Part shown: positions 1 to 9,700 of the stretch, piece after piece
Position numbering within the stretch: the first letter of the stretch is position 1
Layout of the letters: every line of letters starts with the position of its first letter
Origin: Chrysochromulina tobinii
Taxonomy: Eukaryota; Haptophyta; Prymnesiales; Chrysochromulinaceae
NCBI GenBank assembly: GCA_001275005.1
Contig: JWZX01003357.1
Location: 1 to 39,596, forward strand
Direction: 5' to 3'
DNA: 39,596 nucleotides
The notes under the pieces: model-generated
Seen by the model: the letters and a program-made list of their open reading frames with translations, nothing else
What the model was told of the DNA's origin: nothing
The model's database searches: none
Translations under genes and position numbers: made by a program

Positions 1-3000
1 CTGAGGCCGTACGACAAGCTGCGGTTGAGCAAGTGGCTCAGACCACGCCGCAGCACTGCTTTTGTGCGGGCGAGCTCTGCCGAGGACAGGTACCACGTCG
101 ACCAGCACCGAGACAGCTCCCGGTTGATCAGGTGCTTCAGGACCTTCAATCTCTGACGGGCCTGCGCCGCGCGGAGCTTGGCACCCTCGGTCGCGAACAA
201 CCAACCGGCGAACGCAACCGCCACGTGCCGGTTGATGACAAACCTTGCACCCTTGCGAAGCTTGCGCAGGACCTCGGCGCCCTCAACGGCCCTCTCGACC
301 CACGTTCTCCAGCCACGCGCGAGCTTGAGGTTGAGCAAGTGGCTGAGACCGCGCAGTAGAGCGTGGCGATCGCGCCCGATCTTCGCAACCTCAGCCCACG
401 AATTCCAACCGCGCACAAGCTCGCGGCTGATCAAGTAGCTCAGAGCCCGAGGCATCGGATCATCGCACGAGGCATTCGACGCGCGCCAGCCCGCGAAGCC
501 GAGCGCGAGCGCTCGGCTCATGATGAAGCTCGCGCCTTTGCGCAGCGTGCGAATCACCTCGGCACGCTCCGCGGACATCTCGACCCACGCGCCCCAGGCT
601 TGAGACAGCTCGCGGTTGAGCAGATAGCCCACGCTCTTGCGCATCGACTCGCGCCTCGCACTGAGCACAGCCCACCGCGTGTGCCAGCTCACCCAGCCGC
701 GCGCCATCTCGCGGTTGACAAAGTACAGCAGCGCCTTAGAGGTCGAGTCCTCACGAGGCGCTACCGCTGCTACCCAGCCACCGAAGCCGAGACCAAGCTT
801 CCGGTTTGCGAGCCTGCTCACCACCTTGGCCATATGCATCAGCTGCAGCGATTTCTCCCTCATCATATCAGCCCATGATCGCCACACCCTCGCCAGATGC
901 CGTGTCAGTAGCGCTCGAGCACATACCCGCGTGGCTTCCAGCCTGTCCGCACGGCCAAACGCACGCTCAGACCATGCCCGCCACGCTCGCGCGATCGACT
1001 CACTCATCAGCAACCTGACGACTCTGAGGCCCAGCTCACGTCGACGCACCAACTCGAGCCAAGCTGCCGCCCAGCTTTCAAAGCCGCGACTGGCCGCTCG
1101 GCTCATCAGGCGGCGCACCACAATCGAACACTTCGCCAAGAGATCGACGCAAGACTGTGCGCTGGCAGCGGCATCCCGCCAGCTCGAAAAGCATAGAGCC
1201 ACCTCGCGAGAATGCAGATGAACAACGCCTCTGCGCAGCAGCTGCAGCTGCCGCGAGTGATCATCCTTCTTCTCGGCCCACGCTCGCCACCCACTCCCGA
1301 GGTGCCGCAGCATCCATGCGTGAACACAAACCCTGAGCGCGTGCAGCCTTTGAGCGCGGCTGCGCGCGAACTCATCCAATGACCGCCACGCTCGGACAAT
1401 CGACTGGCTCGTGAGCGACCGAAGACATTCTCGCCCAAGCCTCAACACTCGTGAGACGGAAGCAGCCTCGACCCATCTCGTCATGCACAGAGCCAACTCG
1501 TGCGAGCGCAGGCGAGCCGCGCCCCTGCGCAGCTTCTGCAGAGACGCCGCGTGCTCAGCCGCCTTCTCGGACCACGTTCTGAGGCCGTACGACAAGCTGC
1601 GGTTGAGCAAGTGGCTCAGACCACGCCGCAGCACGGCCTTCTTGCGCGTGAGCGTCAGCGATCTCACATACCACGCCGACCAGGCTCGAGACAGCTCCCA
1701 GTGAAGTAGGCGTAGAAGAGCTTTTGACAATCTTCCTGCCTTCGTTGCAAGAAGCTTTGCATCGCTATTAGAGGACAGCCATCCGGCGAAGCTGTTCGCA
1801 AGCTTACGGTTGCTCATGAAGCTCGCGCCCTTGCATAGCTTGCGAATGACCTCGGCGCGCTCAATCATCAAGTCGGCCCACACGCCCCAGGCTCGAGACA
1901 GCTCACGGTTGAGTAGGTAGCCCACGCTCTTACGCATCGACTCGCGCTTCGCGTCGAGCTGCGAGAATGCCGCGCACCAACAAGTGAAGCCAAGAGCCAA
2001 CTTCCCCTTTGCAAGTCTGCTCACAACCTTGCGTAACAATTTCAGCTGACGTGACTGCTCACTTGCGATCTCGGCCCATATTCGCCACCCGGTCGCCAGA
2101 TGCCGTGTTACCAATGATCGAACACAACGCTGCTCTGCTTCCAGCCTGTCCGCACGGCCAAACGCACGCTCAGACCATGCCCGCCACACTCGCGCGATCG
2201 ACTCACTCATCAGCAACTTGACGACTCTGAGGCCCAGCTTACGTCGACGCACCGACTCGAGCCAAGCTGCCGCCCAGCTTTCAAAGCCGCGACTGACAGC
2301 TTGGTTCACGAGTCGACGCACAAAGATCGCAGCCCTGGAAAAGGCGTCGATGTAAGCGTGGGAACTATCAGAAGCCTCACGCCACTTCTTCACGCAGAGA
2401 GCCAACTCTCGCGACCGCAGTCTAGAAATAACCTTACGCAGCGTCTTCTTAGATGATGCACGCTCAGCCGCAATCTCGAACCACACGCAGATGGCGTGAG
2501 TCAGCTCAAGGTGGAGGAAGTACCCCAAGCTCTTATGGATTGACCTGCGCTTTGCGTCAAGCTGCGCGACCGCTGTGGACCAACCAGCAAAACCGAGCGC
2601 GAGAGTCTGGTTGGTGAGTCTGCTCCCAAACTTGCGCAGAGACTGAAGGAACACTGTGCGTTCCGCAGTCATCTCTGACCACATGCTAAAAGCGAACGAC
2701 AATTCGCGATTCGAAAAGTGGCTCAGACCCCGTCGCAGTAACGTCTTGTAAAGTACGAGCGTCCCAGACATGACGTACAAAGCCGACCAACCCCGGGAAA
2801 GCTCTCGTCTCACCCAGAGTAGCAAAGCCTTAGAAATCTGACAGGCCTGTGCCGAACGGTGCTGCACGTGCTCATTCGAAGACACCCAGAAGGCGAAAGC
2901 GAGCGCCGCACGACGATTGATCATAAAACTAATACGCTTGCGAAGCTCGCGAATGATCACAGCGCGATCCACTGCACTCTTGATCCACACGGACCAGCGA

Positions 3001-3760
3001 AAGGAAAGCACACGAAAGCGCACGTAGCCAAGGCTCTTGTACATCGACTCGCGACGCAATTCAAACTCAACCCAAATCGAAAGCCAAGCTGCCCAAGCTC
3101 GAGAGAGCTCCTGGCTCATCAGACGTGTCAGGGCTATCGACAGTTGGTCGGCTTGCGCCACAAAGCGTTGAGCTTGCTCGACCGACAAGTGCAAACCGGC
3201 GAAGCCGATCGCCAGCTGACGGTACATCATGTACCTCGTGACTTTGCGCACCGTCTGCAGGTACGCCGACCGCTCAGCCACCATCTCCGACCACGCGCCC
3301 CAGCCTGCCGACAGCCCGCGATTCATGAAGTGGTTTTGACCTTGCCGCATATCCGCCTCCGAGCGCACCATTGTTTGCCATTTTGTCCACCCGCGCGATA
3401 GCTCGCGGTTTACCAGGTGGCTGAGGACCTTGTGCATGACCTCGCGTGTCGCCTCGAACTCCGTTTGCCAACGACGCCATCTCACCCAACCGCGCGCCAT
3501 ATCGCGGTTAACAAAGTACTTTTCTATGAAGGTTGCAGCCTTACGAAGCTTGCGCATGAATTCGGCGCGTGCCGCGGATATCTGTATCCAATTCACCCAG
3601 CCACTCAATAGCTCGTAGTTGTGGTTCACCATGAAGCTCATGCTGTTGCGCATCATCTGGATGATAGCAGAGCGCTCAGCCACCATTTGGGACCAAGCGT
3701 TAAAGCCGCGCGACAGGCCGCGGCTGATCAAGTAGCTCAGAGCACGCGACCTCGGATCTG
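1..3760 (-). repeat. Tryptophan-repeat array 2 (at least 37 units, continues past left edge)
   Basis: Same repeat family as the array at 5830-10255, in the same frame, with cores at about 100-base spacing: RGFNAW near 3700, RGWTKW near 3380, AGWGAW near 3295, and on to RCWSTW near 95. The final partial unit at 1-60 is nearly identical to the unit at 1579-1638, so the array evidently continues beyond the window. Confidence 0.85.
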
Positions 3761-6700
3761 CACGGCGAGAAGTGGGGAGTGAGCGTTGCGCTGCGTAGCA
3801 GGGTTCGGGCTGCTTTTTGGGCATCGAGTCCGCTCCTTCGCGGAGCAGCTCAGGTGCCTCATTCTCTTCCACTGCCATCGAGGCGGCACTCGTTTCGGGG
3901 CCGCTTTGAGAACGCTCAGCAGATGATGCCTGGGCCGCCGCCGTCGCCGCCATCGCCTGTTGCTGCAGCGCGCGGGCGAAGACTTCGAGTTCGGCAGCGA
4001 GCGCGGTGCGTTCCACTTGCGCGGCGCTCGCGACGGCAGCGCCAGCCTGTGCCACGGCGGCGGCTAAGGACTCCTCACGTGCCGCCGCGACCGCCACCTG
4101 CAGCTGACGCGCTGATGCGTCCGCCGCGACCTCTTTTGCGCGAACAGTTTGGACGAGCGTTTCGATACGCTCCTCGAGGGTCCGCACCTTACCGCGCATC
4201 CGACTTAGCTGATCCTCGCTCGTGCGTCGGATGGCGCTTGTCTCCTCGTCTGCGCCGCGCCGTATGGCACTGGTCTCCTCGTCCGCAACGCGGCGTGCGA
4301 TGCTGAGCTCCTGGCGTGCCGCATGCAACTCCTCATCAGCCACGCGCCGCGCGCCCGCCATCTCATTCTCAAGCGCTCGCATCGTCTCGAGAAGCGTCTC
4401 GAGGGAGCACTGGGCGGCGACCGCCTTGGAGGCGGCAAGGGACTGGTCGCGTCGCCAGCTGCGCAGGCTCCAGATGGTGATCAGTGCAGCGATGGCGAGC
4501 AGGGTGCTCGTGACAACCAAAAGCGCGCGGTCACGGAGCTGCCTGGCCGCCAGCTCGGACGGCACTACCTCGTCCAACGCCTGCTCCAACACCGCCCGTT
4601 CCGCCTCCGCCTTATCGGCCGCCGCCCTTTCTGCCGCCGTAGCCCTCTCGGCTACCGCCTTTTCTGCCACTGCCCTCTCGGCAGCTTTGGTGGCCTCCGC
4701 CAGTGACAGGCGCAACACCACCAAGCTCGCCTCGCTTGCCTCCAGCTTCTGCCGCTGCGTCTCCAGTGCCGTTGCGGCCTTCGCCGCGGCTTCCACCTTG
4801 GCTTCCTCGACAGCGACTTGGACGGCGGATTGGACGGCGCGTTGATGGTCACCGAGGGCCTGCTCGCGCGTTGCAGCCACCGCCGCCGCCACCGCCGCCG
4901 CTTGCGCGACAGCAGCCTCTGCCACTGCTGCTGCCACCGCCGTCGCCTGCGCTTCAGCCCACCTGGCAGCGACGGCTGCGTCCTCCTCGGCTGCGGCGGC
5001 GGCAGCCACCTGGCTTGCCCTGACTGTTGCCGCCGCCACAGCTGCCTCTAACTCGGCCCTCGCTGCCTGCTGCGCCTCCACCACAGCCACCTCGAGCTTC
5101 GCATCTGCCGCTGCCTCAGCGGCCTTGAGCTTCGCAGCCGCTTCTGCCTCAGTGGCCTCAAGCTTCGCAGCCGCTGCTGCTTCAGCGGCCTCAAACTTCG
5201 CAGCCGCTGCTGCCTCAGCCGACGCAAGGCGCTCTGAGAGATTGCGTACAGCCGCCTGCGCCGCATCGAGCCGCTCGCGCGCGACGGCTGAGGCATCCTT
5301 ATGTGCGGCCTCAGCCTCATGGGCGGCCCCGAGCTGGGCGCGCACGTCGGCGAGCTCGCTGATGTGAGCCGCCGAGGCGGCGTCATGGGCTGCCAGCGTG
5401 GCCGCTGCGGTCGCGGCCGTCGTGGCCTCGGCGAGGCCCAAAGCCGACCGTGCGCTAGGCAAGCTATTGGCAACTGAAATGGGGAGGCTCATGTAGCCAA
5501 GCGGCGGCAGAGAAGTCGGCAGGTCTTGTTTAGCGTGTCTTGGAATAAGGGCGAGGGTCACCGCAACGAGCATGAGCATGAGCGCGAAGACGGCGCCCAA
5601 AGTGGTGCGTACGGATACATGCTCGAATGCAGAGCCAACGCCCTCCTGAAGGAGGAGCCGCCGGGCTGGCAATGGCGATGGCGATTGCAGCAGTGGTGAC
5701 GGTGAGAAGGGCAGTGGCGACGGCGAGAATGGCACTGGGCTCCCTGCAGAGGAAGTCTGCTCTAAAACGTTCTGCGCTTCGTGCAGCCACTGGGGCTCCT
5801 CGTCATCAATTCGCATCGTCGCGAGATCAGCCGTTGTATGGCGCCAGGAAGTCAAGCAACGAGCTAATCGACGATGCTCGAAGTGCAGCAGGGCCCGAGA
5901 CATGATACCAAGGCCTTCAGTCAGGCGCGCCGCCCGAGCAGCAGCAGCCTGGACCCACGTGACAAATCTGAACGAACGCTTATGGTTACGCAAGTAAACC
6001 AGGCTCTTAAGCATCAAAGCACTCTGCACCTTGAAATGACCGGAGGCGGCCAACCAACAAGCGAACCCTAGAAGAAGCTTATGGTTGGCGAGCCTGATCA
6101 AAGCCCTGCGCAGCGTCTGTAGGTAAGCCGACCGCCCAGCCGCCATCTCCGACCACGCGCCCCAGCCTACCGACAGCCCGCGATTGAGCATGTGGCTCAG
6201 ACCGCGCCGTATCACTGCCTTGTTGCGCGCGAGGGTCGCTGATGCCGAGTGCCACGCCGACCAGGCGCGAGAGAGCTCCTGGCTCATCAGACGTGTCAGG
6301 GCTATCGACAGCTGGCCGGCTTGCGCCACAAAGCGTTGAGCTTGCTCGACCGACAAGTGCCATGCGGCGAAGCCGATGGCAAGCTGACGGTACCTCATGA
6401 AGCTCGCCTTACGCAGCGCTTGCTCGAGGCAAGCGCGCCACCAGTAATTGTCATCTCGCTGGATCTGCCAACGGTTCCAGCCGTGCTTCATCTTTTGGCC
6501 GCGAAGGTAGCCGAGGCTCTTGCGCATCGACTCGCGCTGAGCTCTGCACAAAGCCCACTGCTTGATCCATGTTATCCAGCCACGCGACAGCCCGCAGTTG
6601 AACAAAAAGCGCAGGCTTTTCCGCATGAACTCGCGCATTGCCCCACAGACAGACGAGCGCGTTTGCCATTTTGTCCACCCGCGCGATAGCTCGCGGTTTA

Positions 6701-9700
6701 CGAGGTGGCTCAGGACCTTGTGCATGAACTCGCGCGTCGCCTCGATCTCCGCTTGCCAACGGCGCCATCTCACCCAACCGCGCACCATATCGCGGTTTAC
6801 GAAGTACACCTCTATGAAGGTTGCAGCTTTTCGAAGCTTGCGCATGAATTCGGCGCGAGCCGCGGACAATTGTACCCAAGCCAACCAACCACTCAAAAGC
6901 TCGTAGTTGTGGTTCACCATGAAGCTCATGCTCTTGCGCAACAGCTGGATAATCGCTGTGCAATCAGCCGCCATCTCCACCCACGCGCAGAAACCGCGCG
7001 ACAGGCTGTGGTTGAGCAGATGGCTCAGGCTCCTGCGGATTGATCTGCGCATCGCCGTGATCTTTTTCCAGTTCTTGTGCCATGTACGCAGACCCCTCAG
7101 CCTGATCAGCGCTGAAACGGAGACAGCTGTCGATCGCTGCCGCATCGTGATATTGACCCAGGTATCCAAAGCGCTGCGCATCGCGCGGCCCTCAGGCTGC
7201 AGCGAGCTCAGAGCGCCGGCCAGCACGCGCGACGCCTCCGCGTGCTCCTCAGCATACGACATCCACGTGTTCAGGCTCGCACGCATGCTCGACTGCAGCA
7301 TCGACGCCGCCGCGCGCCGCATGGCAGCGTCGCGCTCACTTTCGCTGCACACATGCTCGTGCCACGTGCCGAACGCACCTCGTGTTTCGCTCATGCGGAG
7401 AGCAGCTGTGGCGCAGCGCACAGACTGCAGCGCCTCCTTGGCAAACTCGCTCCAGCTCTTGATCGCCTTACGCATGCTGCGCTTCGCAGGAGACAGCGAG
7501 CTTAGAGTTGAGCGCAGTTGCTGCTTCGTCACAGAGACCTCCGTCGCGGACACCCACGACGCGAAGCCGGCGCGCTGAAGACGCAGCGACATACAGTTGA
7601 CGGCCGACGCCATCACCTGCCGATCGTGCAGCAGGCCCAGCCAGCCGTTCCACGCCTTGCGCATACCGTCGCCGCGGAACGCCGACGCAGCTGAGAGCAG
7701 CGCCTGCTGGTTACGCTGGCGAGCCTCTGACATCGCGACCCACGTGTTCATCGCCGCCCGCAAGCTCTGAAGCGACATGCTCTTGATCGCTCGCCGCAGC
7801 GGCTCCTCGACTTCTACCTGATACCTCTGATTGAGCGCCACGTAAGCATACCACACAGTCCATCCCGAGGCGACTGACCGGTTGCTCAAGTACTGCTTCG
7901 AGATCCTCAAGTACGACTTCGAGATCTGGTCGCCGCGAGGTGCGAGCGCTTCACGCCACACAGCGAAGCCGAGCGCAAGCCTTCGGTTGGTCATCACGAT
8001 CAGCCCCTCGCGCAGCTTCTGCACGAGCTCCTGCAGCTCAATCGCCGCCTTGGACCACGCGCCGAGGCCCCGCGACAAGCTACGGCTGAGCACGTGCCCG
8101 AGGCTCTTGCGCGTCATCTCGCAATTTTCCTTGACTGCCTTCCACACGGATCGCCACCGAGCCCATCCACGTGCCAGCCCGCGGAAGTCATGGGCTTGTG
8201 TCTGCCACCATTTGCGCCTATAAGGGATGGTCCTCAACGGCGAGAGCTGTTCCGGGGTTCGAACAGCTGAGAGCGAGCGCTGCGCCGCGAATTGGAGCGC
8301 AGCTTGCTTGTTGAGCACAAAACTGACACCCTTGTTGAGCAGCTGCAAGAATTCCGCATGCTCAGCCGCCCTCTCCTTCCAAGCGCAAAAGCTGAATGAC
8401 AGCTTGCAAAGGGACATGTGGCCCATGCTCGAAAGCATCCTCGCAAGAGTTGCGACCCGATCGGCCCATTTCTCATGCCAGGCGGTCCAGCCGCGCCACG
8501 CGAGCAGTCGGGGCACGTACTCATTCTTGAAGAAAAGCACGGCAGCAGACATGTCTCGAGGGGCGCGAGCCTGGACCCACGAGATGAACCCGAACGCAAG
8601 CTTGCGCTTGAGCCTGATGCGCAGGCCCTCGCGTAGCAGCTGCAGGAACGCCGACCGCTCCACAGCCATCTCGGACCACGCGCCAAAGCCGCGTGAGAAG
8701 CTGCGGCTGAGAAGGTGCTCCAGGCTCTTGCGCATCGCACCGCGCTTGGCCATAAGCTCCTCGCGATTCCACAACCACGCAGTCAAGCCCCTGGCGACTA
8801 AGCGGTTGCTGAGGTACGGCAGCACCTTCGACATGGGGTCGCCGCGCGGCGCGAGCGCTGCACGCCAACCACCGAAGCCGAGCGCAAGCCTTCGGTTGGT
8901 CATCACAATCAGCCCCTCGCGCAGCTTCTGCACGAGCTCCTGCAGCTCGATCGCCGCCTTGGACCACGCGCCGAGGCCCCGCGACAAGCTACGGCTGAGC
9001 ACGTGCCTGTGGCTCTTGCGCGTCATCTCGCAATTCTCCTTGACTGCCTTCCACACGGATCGCCACTGAGCCCATCCACGTGCAAGCTCAAAGTTAATGA
9101 AGATGAGCTCGCGATTCGCCTCGGCTGCTTCCCACGTTGACAACCACTCAGCCCACCCGCGTACCAGGCTGCGCTTCATGGAGTATCTCAGAGCACGAAC
9201 CATCGGCTCGAGCACAACCAACCATCTGCGCCAGGCCACCCAGCCGCGAGCCAACTTGCGGTTGACGAAGTACATCTCCTTGAGTCGTGCACCAAGGCTC
9301 GCCCTGCGAAGCTTGCGCATAAGATTGTTGCGATCCTCGCGCATCTTGACCCACGCGACCCAGCTACGCGATAGCTCGCGGCGCACAGCCACCATCTGCA
9401 TCCACACGCCGAAGCCGCACGACAGGCTGCGGCTGAGCAGGTGGTTCATGCTCAAAAGCATCCTCGCAAGAGCTGCGGCCCGATCGGCCCATGTCTCATG
9501 CCAGGCGGTCCAGCCGCGCCACGTGAGCAGTCGGGGCACGTACTCATTCTTGAAGAAAAGCACGGCAGCAGACATGTCTCGAGGGGCGCGAGCCTGGACC
9601 CACGAGACGAACCCGAACGCAAGCTTGCGCTTGAGCCTGATGCGCAGGCCCTCGCGTAGCAGCTGCAGGAACGCCGACCGCTCCACAGCCATCTCGGACC

